Below are positions 34,206-42,544 of a stretch of 64,000 nt of DNA, one piece after another. The stretch lies in assembly GCF_030413615.1 (NCBI RefSeq), contig NZ_CP129236.1:3270001-3334000 (forward strand), in the 5' to 3' direction. Under the pieces are notes generated by a model. It was not told the origin of the DNA, made no database searches, and saw nothing but the letters and a program-made list of their open reading frames with translations. This DNA is from Planococcus shixiaomingii. GTDB lineage: Bacteria > Bacillota > Bacilli > Bacillales_A > Planococcaceae. Every line of letters starts with the position of its first letter. Within the stretch, counting starts at the first letter, position 1. The position numbers and the translations under genes are program-made.

Positions 34206-35285
34206 ATGTACAAAGTACAAGAAGTGGCAAAAATTGCTGGAGTCAGTGTAAGAACACTCCACCATTACGACAGCATCGGGCTTATGAAGCCTTCAAACAT
34301 AGGCTCTAACCGCTACCGTTACTACAATGACGAGGATTTGAAACTGCTTCAGCATATTCTTTTCTTCAAAGAGATCGGTTTCTCGCTGAAAAAAATTCAA
34401 GAAGTTGTGGCTGAAGGATTTGATCCGGAACACGGATTAACACAGCACGCTGCGTTTTTGCGCCAGAAGCAAGAGCGTCTGGAAAACCTAATCCAAAATG
34501 CCGAAATGACGTTGCATGAATTACAAGGCGGAGAAACTTTGACGAATGAACAGCGTTTCAGTGCGTTTGCCAGTGAAAAAGGATCCGAGAGCAGCAACAA
34601 GTACAAAGTGGCAGTAAAGCAAGAGGCGCCAAAAGTTGCTGTAGCTGCCGGAATTTCTGAAGCAGTGGATGAAGCTGTTTTTGCAGAAGAACCAGTCAGC
34701 GTTGAAGAGGCAGTTCCTGTTGAAGGATTTGTACTTGTAGAAGAATTGATTTCAGAAGAAGAAATGGCTCAGTTAGAAGAAATGGTTTCAGCTGAATCGT
34801 CATCCCTTGACGAGGAGAAAGGTTCTGCTGAAGAATCACCAGCCGATGAAGCAGTAAACCTGCCAGAAAACTCTACTTCCTTTGAAAAAACAGAGGCTGT
34901 TGAAGAAACCGCTTCTGCAGAAGAAGCCGAGCCTGATGAAGAACTCCCGATTGAGGAAGCTGAGGCTCCTGCTGAAGAACCAGCGCCAGAAAAAGAAAAA
35001 GAAGATTTAGAGGAAATTAACCGCGAAGGCAACCGCATATACAATGCTGTAGCAGCATTAATGCACTTGCCGCCAAACAGTGGCGCGGTCCAAAAGGAAA
35101 TGGAAGCTTACTACATACTGCTGAACCGCTTCTACAACTGCAACCCGAAAATGTTCCGTGGGCTTGGCGATTTGTATGCCAAAGACAGCCGATTCTCCCA
35201 CAACATCGACCAGCATGGCCAAGGCTTATCAAAATACTTAAAAGAAGCGATGTACATTTATGCTGAAGGCGTAGAAAATGCGTGA
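34206..35285 (+). CDS. MerR family regulator, Mta/TipA-like, with acidic insertion
   Basis: A 359-residue protein. Residues 1-70 are the MerR winged helix (VQEVAKIAGVSVRTLHHYDSIGL), followed by a dimerisation coiled coil to about 120 and a closing domain (about 275-357) like the end of the TipAS drug-recognition domain of B. subtilis Mta (MHLPPNS, FRGLGDLYAKDSRFSHNIDQHGQGLSKYL). In Mta about 60 residues join these parts. Here about 150 residues do, of which some 120 (about 155-275) are Glu/Ala/Ser/Pro-rich low complexity (for example EEAEAPAEEPAPEKEKEDLEE). The N-terminal half of the TipAS domain therefore seems replaced. RBS TTGAGGTGATC. Probably activates its own operon, which includes the coupled small gene. 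Confidence 0.87.
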   Translation: MYKVQEVAKIAGVSVRTLHHYDSIGLMKPSNIGSNRYRYYNDEDLKLLQHILFFKEIGFSLKKIQEVVAEGFDPEHGLTQHAAFLRQKQERLENLIQNAEMTLHELQGGETLTNEQRFSAFASEKGSESSNKYKVAVKQEAPKVAVAAGISEAVDEAVFAEEPVSVEEAVPVEGFVLVEELISEEEMAQLEEMVSAESSSLDEEKGSAEESPADEAVNLPENSTSFEKTEAVEETASAEEAEPDEELPIEEAEAPAEEPAPEKEKEDLEEINREGNRIYNAVAALMHLPPNSGAVQKEMEAYYILLNRFYNCNPKMFRGLGDLYAKDSRFSHNIDQHGQGLSKYLKEAMYIYAEGVENA

Positions 35286-35418
35286 ATTGATCGGGCCATG
35301 CGCTAATTGCGGCAAAGACGTTTACTGTCGGGATGGCTTTTTGGAAGGCGTTTATATTAACGGAAAGCTTCTCTGTATTAAATGTGCAGAAGCGCAAGAC
35401 AAGAAACCGCAAAAGTAA
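35278..35418 (+). CDS. 46-residue zinc-ribbon-like protein, translationally coupled to the MerR gene
   Basis: The ATG overlaps the last codons of the MerR gene (ATGCGTGA), and the frame encodes 46 residues ending before the terminator, whose left arm lies in the 3' end of the gene. It has two CxxC pairs, CANC (residues 8-11) and CIKC (33-36), plus Cys17, separated by a beta-hairpin-like GFLEGVYINGKLL: a treble-clef/zinc-ribbon pattern. The rest is polar with a Lys-rich tail. I do not recognise a named family. Coupling suggests it is made with the regulator and may bind it or nucleic acid. Confidence 0.75.
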   Translation: MRELIGPCANCGKDVYCRDGFLEGVYINGKLLCIKCAEAQDKKPQK

Positions 35419-35435
35419 ATCTTTTGCGGTTTTTT
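35404..35435 (+). terminator. Terminator of the MerR/zinc-ribbon operon
   Basis: AAACCGCAAAAG/CTTTTGCGGTTTTTT stem with a 5-base loop; overlaps the small gene's 3' end. Confidence 0.9.
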
Positions 35436-35534
35436 CGCGCCTTTCTACAAAATGGCAATTGTGTTCCCTTCTCTCTTACATTAAACTTCTTGTTAAGTTG
35501 AATGCTACACACAAAAGAAATGAGTGATCACCAT

Positions 35535-37127
35535 ATGCCTTTGCAGCGAAGAATCTTTTTATACGGAGCTCTTTTCATTTCCGCTATCATGGTGCTTGCC
35601 GGTCTTTCCTTTTATATGACCATATCGGGTGCGATTGAAAAACAAGTCGGCGAACGCGCTTTGGACATTGCAGAAACCACTGCTGAACGCCAAGATGTAA
35701 GAGAAGCATTCAAATTGCCAGACCCTTCTATTGCCCTTCAGCCGATTGCAGAGAAGATCCGCATCCAAACCGGAGCTGAATATGTCGTTATCGGCAATAA
35801 AGAAGGAATCCGCTACTCCCATCCGTTAGAAGACCGGATTGGACAAAAGATGGTTGGTGATGACAATGAGCAAGCCTTATTGCATGGAAAAGCATATATT
35901 TCTGAGGCTACCGGCTCGCTTGGGCCTGCTCTACGGGGAAAAGCTCCCATATTCGATGATGCCGGCAACATAATCGGCATCATCTCAGTCGGGTTTTTGA
36001 AAACAAGCATGACTTCAACTTTTCTTGAATATGCGGATTCAATTGTCGGAATCGTCATTATCGCTATCGCTTTTGGCCTCATCGGTTCAATGGTTCTTGC
36101 CCGCAGCATCAAAAAGACGATGTTCGGATTGGAACCGGCTGAAATTGCCAGCATGTACACCGAGCGCAGTGCTTTAATTGAATCAGTCCGGGAAGGCATC
36201 ATTATGGTCAACAAGAATGGTGAAATCACTATGGCCAACATTGCGGCTTATGAAGTCCTGTCTGTGCCTAAAGAGAAACAACTCATCGGCCAGTCAATCG
36301 AAGATGTATTGCCGAACACTCAGTTGCCCCAGGTTCTGCATACAGGTGAATCTCAGCTTGACCGCCCCATGACCATTCAAGGGAAAAAGACGATCGTTAA
36401 CCGAATACCGATCCGCTATGGAGATGAAATTATTGGAGCTGTTTCCAGCTTCCGTCTCCAATCTGATATCGAAGGGATGCGTAATGAACTGTCGCAAGTG
36501 CGCCAGTACGCGGACGCATTGCGGGCGCAAACCCATGAACACAATAACTTGCTCTACACCATTTCCGGCTTGATCCAGCTCAATTCCCTCGAAGAAGCCA
36601 TGGAACTTATCCATGATGAAACAGAAGAGCAGCAATCGCTCGTGCATTTTGTCACAAAGCGCGTACACGATCCGCTTCTTGGAGGTATTTTAATCGGGCT
36701 ATTCAACCGGGCACGTGAATTAAAAGTGAAGTTTATGCTGGACGGCGAAAGCTTTTTGGAGCAACTCCCCCCTCATTTTGAAAAGAGTTTGTTCATTTCC
36801 ATACTTGGCAACGTGGTTACAAATGCGTTTGAAGCTGTGGAACACCTAACTGAAGAACAGCGGATGGTCCGATTGCTTCTGTCCAATAATGGCAATGAGA
36901 TTTTAATCGAAGTAGAGGATTCAGGAGAAGGGCTGGATCCCGGCATTTTTACGCATCTTTTTAAACAAAGAGTATCGACTAAAGAAGGTGAAGACCGAGG
37001 ATACGGCTTGGTCAAAGTATTTGAAAATGTTCAGGAACTAAACGGGCAAATCGCCATGGAAACGGGAGATTTGGGTGGGGCCTTATTTATTATTTCCATT
37101 ACAATTGGAGGAAATGACAATGATTGA
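35535..37127 (+). CDS. CitA/DcuS-type sensor histidine kinase
   Basis: About 530 residues. TM1 (FLYGALFISAIMVLAGLSFYM), an extracytoplasmic PAS-like sensor of about 130 residues with the family's RYSHP and GPALRGKAPIFD motifs, TM2 (IVGIVIIAIAFGLIGSMVLA), a cytoplasmic PAS, an HxxxN-type phosphoacceptor helix (RAQTHEHNNLLYTISGLI, His near 335) and an HATPase domain (DSGEGLDPGIF, DRGYGLVKV). This family senses citrate or C4-dicarboxylates. GAGTGAT supports the ATG at 35535; ATGs at 35502 and 35520 are weaker. It overlaps the response regulator and lies just before tctCBA, its likely target. Confidence 0.87.
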   Translation: MPLQRRIFLYGALFISAIMVLAGLSFYMTISGAIEKQVGERALDIAETTAERQDVREAFKLPDPSIALQPIAEKIRIQTGAEYVVIGNKEGIRYSHPLEDRIGQKMVGDDNEQALLHGKAYISEATGSLGPALRGKAPIFDDAGNIIGIISVGFLKTSMTSTFLEYADSIVGIVIIAIAFGLIGSMVLARSIKKTMFGLEPAEIASMYTERSALIESVREGIIMVNKNGEITMANIAAYEVLSVPKEKQLIGQSIEDVLPNTQLPQVLHTGESQLDRPMTIQGKKTIVNRIPIRYGDEIIGAVSSFRLQSDIEGMRNELSQVRQYADALRAQTHEHNNLLYTISGLIQLNSLEEAMELIHDETEEQQSLVHFVTKRVHDPLLGGILIGLFNRARELKVKFMLDGESFLEQLPPHFEKSLFISILGNVVTNAFEAVEHLTEEQRMVRLLLSNNGNEILIEVEDSGEGLDPGIFTHLFKQRVSTKEGEDRGYGLVKVFENVQELNGQIAMETGDLGGALFIISITIGGNDND

Positions 37128-37797
37128 AGTTCTTATTATTGAAGATGATAAGCGAATTGCCGATATACATAGGCGATTCATAGATAAAATCGAAGGATTT
37201 CAAGTTGTAGGTTCTGCCAATACTGGAGCGGAAGCACAGGACTGGATTCAAACATTAAAACCGCAACTAATTTTACTTGATGTCTACTTGCCTGATGTCA
37301 AAGGCACTGACTTACTTACTTATATCCAACGAGAAAGCCCAGACTCCGATATTATTTTTATTACTGCCGCTTCAGAAACAGATATCGTAAGAAAAGCTTT
37401 CAAAGGAGGAGTCATTGATTATATTCTTAAGCCATTAACTTTTGACCGCTTTAAAGAAAGCCTCCTCACTTACCAGCAAAAAAGAAATTCTTTAGAAACA
37501 CAGGGCTCAATGGATGAAGAATCCATTCAGCTTTTGTGGAATAAGAGCCACCCTCCTTCCACTGAACAAATTATGACTCCAAAAGGTATTGATCCGAGTA
37601 CGATGGGGAGAATCAAAGAAAAATTGACAACTTGCAATACCGGCATGACGGCTGAAGAAATGGGAGCCGCGTGCGGAATGAGCCGATCTACTGCCCGGCG
37701 TTATCTGGAACACCTCGTGTCTGAACAGCTGGCTTCCGCTGAATTGCTTTATGGAACGATTGGCAGACCGGAAAGGCGTTATTTCCCCCGTCCGTGA
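37120..37797 (+). CDS. CitB/DcuR-type response regulator
   Basis: About 225 residues. Receiver domain (1-120) with acidic pocket EDD (residues 7-9), phospho-acceptor Asp in LLDVYLPDVKG (about 54), Thr in FITAAS and Lys in ILKPLTF. The C-terminal winged HTH is of the CitB type (MTAEEMGAACGMSRSTARRYLEHL). ATG at 37120 has GGAGG eight bases upstream; ATG 37114 is too close. Its start overlaps the kinase stop by 8 bases, so the pair is coupled. It should activate the tct transporter operon. Confidence 0.87.
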   Translation: MIEVLIIEDDKRIADIHRRFIDKIEGFQVVGSANTGAEAQDWIQTLKPQLILLDVYLPDVKGTDLLTYIQRESPDSDIIFITAASETDIVRKAFKGGVIDYILKPLTFDRFKESLLTYQQKRNSLETQGSMDEESIQLLWNKSHPPSTEQIMTPKGIDPSTMGRIKEKLTTCNTGMTAEEMGAACGMSRSTARRYLEHLVSEQLASAELLYGTIGRPERRYFPRP

Positions 37798-37879
37798 ACA
37801 TTATGAACAATATTAATAATTTGGACATTATCCCCCTTATGCCCACAATATTGAATTGAATAAAAGTTCTGATAAGTTA

Positions 37880-37909
37880 AAGACAGCAGATGAAAGCGCT
37901 GTCTTTTTA
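37880..37909 (+). terminator. Terminator of the CitA/CitB-type operon
   Basis: AAGACAGC/GCTGTCTT stem followed by T; the loop and right arm also form the cre-like sequence described next. Confidence 0.7.
37891..37904 (+). promoter_or_regulatory. Candidate cre site upstream of tctC
   Basis: TGAAAGCGCTGTCT matches TGWNANCGNTNWCA except for the last base. It lies 30 bases before the tctC start and overlaps the terminator hairpin. Carbon catabolite repression of tricarboxylate uptake would make sense. Confidence 0.5.
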
Positions 37910-37933
37910 TTATTTTAAAGGGGGATGAATCTT

Positions 37934-38944
37934 ATGTTGAAAAAGTTGATTTCTGTTTCACTGGCTGGGGTATTGGCTGTCGGTCTTGCTGCCTGTTCAT
38001 CGGAAGAAAGCTCTAGTGCAAGTTCTGAAAAGTATCCTGAGCGTGGAATTACTATTGTGGCACCATCCGGAGCTGGCGGAGGCTGGGATTTGACTGCCCG
38101 TTCTATCTCTAAAACCATGAACGGCACCAAATTGATCGAAGAGCCGATTACTGTGGAAAATAAACCGGGCGGCGGCGGTGCAGTGTATATGGCGGAATTT
38201 GCTACAAAAGAAGTTGATAACGATTATATGTTGATGGTTAAATCTCCGCCGATTTTGATCAACAACAATAAATCTGAGGGAAATAGCCCTTATGGCTATA
38301 AAGATACGACTCCACTTGCTCAACTGACGCGTGATTACGGAGCAATTGTTGTTAGAGAAGATTCCGAATTCCAAACGTTAACAGATGTTTTAGAAGCCAT
38401 AAAAGCAGATCCAACAGCAGTTACATTAGCAGGCGGTTCTGCACCGGGTTCGATGGATCACTTAGTCGGCATTTTGCCGGCGTTTGAATACGGCATTGAC
38501 CCGAAAGCAGTAAAATATGTTTCTTATGATGGCGGCGGTGAAGCTGTTGCTGCGTTATTGGGAGATAATGCCGATGTCATCGCAACAGACGCTTCAACTA
38601 TTACTGAATATGTGAAATCAGGCGATGTCCGTGTGCTTGCTGTCAGTTCTGCTGAGCGACTTGAAGGCGAGCTAAGTGAAGTACCGACATTCAAGGAAGA
38701 AGGAATTGATGCAGAATTCACCATTTGGCGCGGCCTTTTTGGACCGAAAAACATGTCTGATGCAGCTCACGACTACTGGGCAACAAAATTGGAAGAAATG
38801 TCCAAGTCAGATGAATGGAAGCAAGAGTTGGAGAAAAACGGCTGGCAAAGCGAGTACAAAAACGGAAAAGATTTTGAAGAATACTTGAAAACTCAAGAAA
38901 AAGTGATTGTTGAATTATTAACAGCACTTGACATGCAAAAATAA
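37934..38944 (+). CDS. tctC: Tripartite tricarboxylate transporter, substrate-binding lipoprotein
   Basis: About 336 residues of the Bug/TctC family. Lipoprotein signal with lipobox LAAC, then SSEESSSASSE linker. Family marks: ITIVAPSGAGGGWDLTAR, VENKPGGGGAVYMAEF, LAGGSAPGSMDHL and YDGGGEAVAALLGD, which shape the carboxylate pocket. The start at 37934 has AAGGGGG nine bases upstream; the ATG at 37925 abuts it. First gene of tctCBA; a UUCG-capped hairpin follows, which could raise its level relative to the membrane subunits. The substrate, citrate or another carboxylate, is inferred from the adjacent CitA-type kinase. Confidence 0.9.
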   Translation: MLKKLISVSLAGVLAVGLAACSSEESSSASSEKYPERGITIVAPSGAGGGWDLTARSISKTMNGTKLIEEPITVENKPGGGGAVYMAEFATKEVDNDYMLMVKSPPILINNNKSEGNSPYGYKDTTPLAQLTRDYGAIVVREDSEFQTLTDVLEAIKADPTAVTLAGGSAPGSMDHLVGILPAFEYGIDPKAVKYVSYDGGGEAVAALLGDNADVIATDASTITEYVKSGDVRVLAVSSAERLEGELSEVPTFKEEGIDAEFTIWRGLFGPKNMSDAAHDYWATKLEEMSKSDEWKQELEKNGWQSEYKNGKDFEEYLKTQEKVIVELLTALDMQK

Positions 38945-38949
38945 TGCGG

Positions 38950-38967
38950 AAGCGGCTTCGGCCGCTT
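38950..38967 (+). other. Intercistronic UUCG-tetraloop hairpin after tctC
   Basis: AAGCGGC-TTCG-GCCGCTT: 7-bp stem closed by the extra-stable C(UUCG)G loop, followed by only a short T tract. It probably protects the tctC mRNA end or partly terminates, giving excess binding protein. Confidence 0.65.
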
Positions 38968-38993
38968 TCTTACTTTAAAAGGAGTGAAAGACA

Positions 38994-39443
38994 ATGAGTA
39001 AAACGTTCGATCGCTTTGCAGGAATCGCTTTTTTACTGATTGGCCTTCTGTTTGTCATTGAAAGCCAGCGGTTATCCGAAAGTTCATACGGTTCAGCGGT
39101 TGGTCCAGACATCTTCCCCCTCGGACTAGGTATATTTTTAGTTCTTCTAAGCTTGCGTCTTTTATATGAAACTTTTCGCTATCAAACAAGCGCTAAAAGT
39201 GGTGAACCTGTACAATATATAAAATTTGTCATCATTTTCGTTAGTGCCCTCTTATATATTGTATTGCTTGAGCCCCTTGGCTATGTCATTACGACTTTTA
39301 TATTTCTGCTGATAGCTTTCCAAACTATGGAGCGTGGCAAGTGGATCCAGTCCATTGTAATTGCCCTTTTATTTTCAGGTGGTGTTTATTACTTTTTTGC
39401 CGAATTCCTCGGCGGGTCATTGCCGGGATTCCCGGTATTTTAA
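38994..39443 (+). CDS. tctB: Tripartite tricarboxylate transporter, small membrane subunit
   Basis: A 149-residue protein with four hydrophobic segments, the TctB plan: GIAFLLIGLLFVIES, a loop with SAVGPDIFPLGLGIFLVLLS, then two helices. RBS AAAAGGAGTG. Lies between tctC and tctA and forms the membrane complex with TctA. Confidence 0.88.
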   Translation: MSKTFDRFAGIAFLLIGLLFVIESQRLSESSYGSAVGPDIFPLGLGIFLVLLSLRLLYETFRYQTSAKSGEPVQYIKFVIIFVSALLYIVLLEPLGYVITTFIFLLIAFQTMERGKWIQSIVIALLFSGGVYYFFAEFLGGSLPGFPVF

Positions 39444-39461
39444 TATGAGAGGCGGAATATC

Positions 39462-40988
39462 ATGAGTACTTTACAATTTCTGATGGATGGATTCAGTATT
39501 GCATTCCAATGGCAGAACATCCTCTTTGCATTTGTCGGAGTGTTGATTGGGACCGCAGTCGGTGTTTTGCCAGGAATTGGCCCAATGAGCGGCGTGGCCC
39601 TGCTTATTCCAGTGACAGCAACCTTAACAGCCGGTCTGCCGACAGAAGCGGCAGCAGCAAGTTCAATCATCTTATTGGCCGGTGTATATTACGGTGCCAT
39701 GTATGGAGGTTCAACCACTTCCATCTTGCTCAATACGCCTGGTGAATCTTCTTCCGTAGTCACCACGCTAGATGGCTATCAAATGGCCAAGCAAGGACGC
39801 GCCGGATCTGCTTTATCAATTGCAGCCATCGGTTCTTTTGCAGCAGGAATTATTTCACTGCTCGGCCTTGTATTGCTCGCAAAACCTTTATCAAATGTAG
39901 CGCTTCAATTCGGCCCTGCCGAATATTTCTCTCTGATGCTTTTAGGGCTTGCTGCAGTAAGCGGACTTGCCGGAAAATCGATGACAAAAGCATTGATGAT
40001 GACGGTATTTGGTTTAATGCTCGGCACCATCGGCATCGATGCAGTTTCCGGGATCGCTCGATTTACTTACGATATCCCTGTATTGTTTTCTGGCCTTGAA
40101 TTTTTAACTATCGCAGTCGGCCTATTCGCTTTAGGAGAAGTTTTTAAAACGATTCTGGAGCGGGATCATGAAGACGGTACGATGGCGAAAATCGGACGCA
40201 TCCTTCCGACGAAACAGGATATGAAAGAAAGCGCAGCGCCGATTTTACGCGGCTCATTTTTAGGTTTTTTCATTGGTGTCTTGCCTGGGGCAGGAGCTAC
40301 TCTTGCTTCGTTCTTCTCCTACATTGCCGAGAAGAAAATCAGCAAAACTCCCGAAAAATTCGGAACTGGGCAAATTGCAGGCGTTGCCGGTCCTGAGTCT
40401 GCCAATAACGCGGCTTCTGGTGGAGCCATGATTCCCTTGTTAACTCTTGGGATTCCCGGATCCGGAACTACAGCTATTCTAATGGGTGCTTTCATCATGT
40501 ACAATATCCAGCCAGGCCCTCTGTTGTTCGAGGATCATCCTCAAGTGGCTTGGGGACTGATCGCAAGTATGTTTGTAGGAAATTTAATGCTTCTTGTACT
40601 TAACATGCCGCTTGTAAAAGTATTTGCTAAAATCATTCAAACTCCGAAAAAATATTTATTGCCGATTATTATTGCCATTTCGTTTTTCGGTGTTTACGCC
40701 GTACAGTACACAACATTTGACCTTTTCCTTCTCCTTGCGTGCGGACTGCTTGGGTATTTGTTGACCAAGAACGATTTTCCAGTCGCACCGCTTGTCTTGG
40801 CATTGGTCCTTGGCCCGATGCTTGAAAACAATATGCGCCGCGCGCTTACTATTTCAAACGGTGAATTTTCAACTTTCGTCACAAACCCGATTTCACTCGT
40901 GCTATTGGTAGTGGCGGTTGCATGGCTCCTTGTTCCATTGTTGCTGAGGTTGAAAGGCCGCACTGTGGTATTGAACGAAGAAGGATAA
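39462..40988 (+). CDS. tctA: Tripartite tricarboxylate transporter, large membrane subunit
   Basis: A 508-residue protein with about 11-12 hydrophobic helices. TctA marks: GVLPGIGPMSGVALLIP near the N-terminus, YYGAMYGGSTTSILLNTPGE (about 80-100), GVLPGAGATLASFFSY (about 275) and GIPGSGTTAILMGA (about 335). It carries the Na+ or H+ coupled translocation path. RBS GAGGCGG. Last gene of the operon; a terminator follows. Confidence 0.92.
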   Translation: MSTLQFLMDGFSIAFQWQNILFAFVGVLIGTAVGVLPGIGPMSGVALLIPVTATLTAGLPTEAAAASSIILLAGVYYGAMYGGSTTSILLNTPGESSSVVTTLDGYQMAKQGRAGSALSIAAIGSFAAGIISLLGLVLLAKPLSNVALQFGPAEYFSLMLLGLAAVSGLAGKSMTKALMMTVFGLMLGTIGIDAVSGIARFTYDIPVLFSGLEFLTIAVGLFALGEVFKTILERDHEDGTMAKIGRILPTKQDMKESAAPILRGSFLGFFIGVLPGAGATLASFFSYIAEKKISKTPEKFGTGQIAGVAGPESANNAASGGAMIPLLTLGIPGSGTTAILMGAFIMYNIQPGPLLFEDHPQVAWGLIASMFVGNLMLLVLNMPLVKVFAKIIQTPKKYLLPIIIAISFFGVYAVQYTTFDLFLLLACGLLGYLLTKNDFPVAPLVLALVLGPMLENNMRRALTISNGEFSTFVTNPISLVLLVVAVAWLLVPLLLRLKGRTVVLNEEG

Positions 40989-41033
40989 TACGCAAGCGCT
41001 GAAAGCACACTGCCCATCTTAATATGACAACGC

Positions 41034-41066
41034 AAAAAACGTCCTCTTGAGGACGTTTTTTTTTTT
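41034..41066 (+). terminator. Terminator of tctCBA
   Basis: AAAAAACGTCCTC/GAGGACGTTTTTT stem. An almost identical hairpin occurs at 41396-41427. Confidence 0.9.
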
Positions 41067-41116
41067 CAAAGTGCCGAATAACCTTTCCATATAAAACTTG
41101 GATAAGAAAATGTCCT

Positions 41117-41246
41117 ACTAGTTATCCCGCAAAACAGCTGCGCTTTCCGGCGGGCTTGCGCCGAACTAACTCGGACTAAACGCCCGAGTGGATTTCGGCA
41201 CTTCGCTGTCCCGCTGGAGTCTCCGCTGTTTTGCTCCATAACTAGT
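41117..41246. repeat. 130-bp inverted-repeat element
   Basis: Ends are ACTAGTTAT and ATAACTAGT (9 bp perfect), then three unpaired bases, then GCAAAACAGC and GCTGTTTTGC (10 bp perfect). The interior holds a shorter hairpin (TCGGACTAAACGCCCGA). A related 60-bp element is at 54186. The 441-base gap 40989-41429 has no gene; to the right (41247-41395) is more GC-rich repeat DNA, including the complement of AGGCGGACGCTTTCCGC. Confidence 0.75.
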
Positions 41247-41395
41247 GAAAAATGAAGAAGGCACTTCCTTGCTGATCCGCTTTGCTTTGAACCTCTCGCG
41301 TCACCCGCTAATAAACTAGCTTCCCTTAGGAATGGAGCGGAAAGCGTCCGCCTGGAGCGGAATGAAAAAGCGATCAAAAATTTCTCGACAGCCTG

Positions 41396-41427
41396 AAAAA
41401 AAACGTCCCCTTGAGGACGTTTTTTTA
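41396..41427 (-). terminator. Terminator of trhO, near-copy of the tct terminator
   Basis: AAAAACGTCCCC/GAGGACGTTTTTTT, differing from the hairpin at 41034 by one base in the stem. Confidence 0.85.
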
Positions 41428-41429
41428 GC

Positions 41430-42392
41430 TTAAACTTCAGTTGTTTCTTTCAAAGCATCCAAGCGCGCTTGCACTTCCACGCCTGTCAAGCCGTGTTCAA
41501 ATGCATAGCGGTTGCGCGGATGTTCGCGGCACTCGTCTGAACATGAACGCATGTATTTGTGTTCGTTTTCTTCAGACGCCAAGATTTTCTTGTTGCATTC
41601 AGGATTTGCGCAGTTTACATAGCGCTCACATGGTTCGCCTGTGAAATGGTCTTTCCCGACAACTACGTGTTCCACTTGGTTAACAGGAACAGCAATTCGC
41701 TCGTCAAAGACGTACAATTGGCCATCCCAAAGTTTGCCTTGCACTTCTGGATCTTTTCCGTAAGTGACAATGCCGCCGTGCAGTTGTGCCACATCTTCAA
41801 AGCCTTCTTTTTTCAGCCAGCCAGAGAATTTTTCACAGCGGATTCCGCCTGTGCAATATGTTAAAATTTGCTTGCCTTCAAACATTTCTTTGTTTTCACG
41901 GACCCATTCCGGGAGATCACGGAAGTTTTCAATGTCCGGGCGCACAGCACCACGGAAATGGCCAAGGTCATATTCATAGTCATTGCGGGCATCAAGCACG
42001 ATCGTATCTTGATCCTGCATGCGTTTGTAGAATTCTTCCGGCTCTAAATATGTGCCGGTCAACTCATTTGGATTGACGTCGTCTTCCAAACCAAGGTGAA
42101 CGATTTCTTTTTTTGCACGTACGTGCATTTTCTTGAACGCATGGTCTTCTGCCGCATCGATCTTGTAGACAATGTCCGAAAAACGTTCATCATTTTTCAT
42201 CATTTCCATATAAGCTTCAGTTTGTTCAATCGTACCGGAGCATGTACCGTTGATTCCTTCGTGGGAAACAAGGATACGCCCTTTCAGCTCCAACGCTTTG
42301 CAAGCTGCCAAATGCTCAGCCGCGAAAGTCTCAGGGTCCTCGATTGCTACGTATTTGTAATAAAGTAAAACGTTGTGTGTATGATTTTGCAT
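41430..42392 (-). CDS. trhO: tRNA uridine(34) hydroxylase, rhodanese family
   Basis: A 320-residue protein of the YceA/YbfQ type. The N-terminal acylphosphatase-like domain ([16 protein letters not shown]) is followed by a rhodanese domain (about 115-220) with [13 protein letters not shown] and active-site loop [10 protein letters not shown] (Cys near 178). The C-terminal tail is Cys-rich ([16 protein letters not shown]). TrhO makes 5-hydroxyuridine at position 34 of tRNAs, the precursor of mo5U in Gram-positives. Full length, monocistronic. Confidence 0.92.
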   Translation of the reverse strand: MQNHTHNVLLYYKYVAIEDPETFAAEHLAACKALELKGRILVSHEGINGTCSGTIEQTEAYMEMMKNDERFSDIVYKIDAAEDHAFKKMHVRAKKEIVHLGLEDDVNPNELTGTYLEPEEFYKRMQDQDTIVLDARNDYEYDLGHFRGAVRPDIENFRDLPEWVRENKEMFEGKQILTYCTGGIRCEKFSGWLKKEGFEDVAQLHGGIVTYGKDPEVQGKLWDGQLYVFDERIAVPVNQVEHVVVGKDHFTGEPCERYVNCANPECNKKILASEENEHKYMRSCSDECREHPRNRYAFEHGLTGVEVQARLDALKETTEV

Positions 42393-42495
42393 GAATCATA
42401 CCCCCTATTCTTTCAATTTGTTTCTGTAAGCAAAAAGCATTCAAAAACCTAAATCATTTTACAATAAAATCCTCTAAATATCAACTTAGCTCAAC

Positions 42496-42522
42496 GAAAA
42501 ACAGCTGCATTGAGCAGCTGCT
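42496..42522 (-). terminator. Terminator of the hydroxyacid dehydrogenase gene
   Basis: CAGCTGC/GCAGCTG stem followed on the minus strand by TTTTTC. Confidence 0.75.
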
Positions 42523-42544
42523 AATTTTTTATTGCATCGCATTC

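Noticed and set aside
41117..41246. Insertion sequence or MITE with transposase relation
   Set aside because: Ends pair well, but there is no short target duplication at the element ends, no transposase in the window, and the second copy lacks the interior. Kept as an unnamed inverted-repeat element only.
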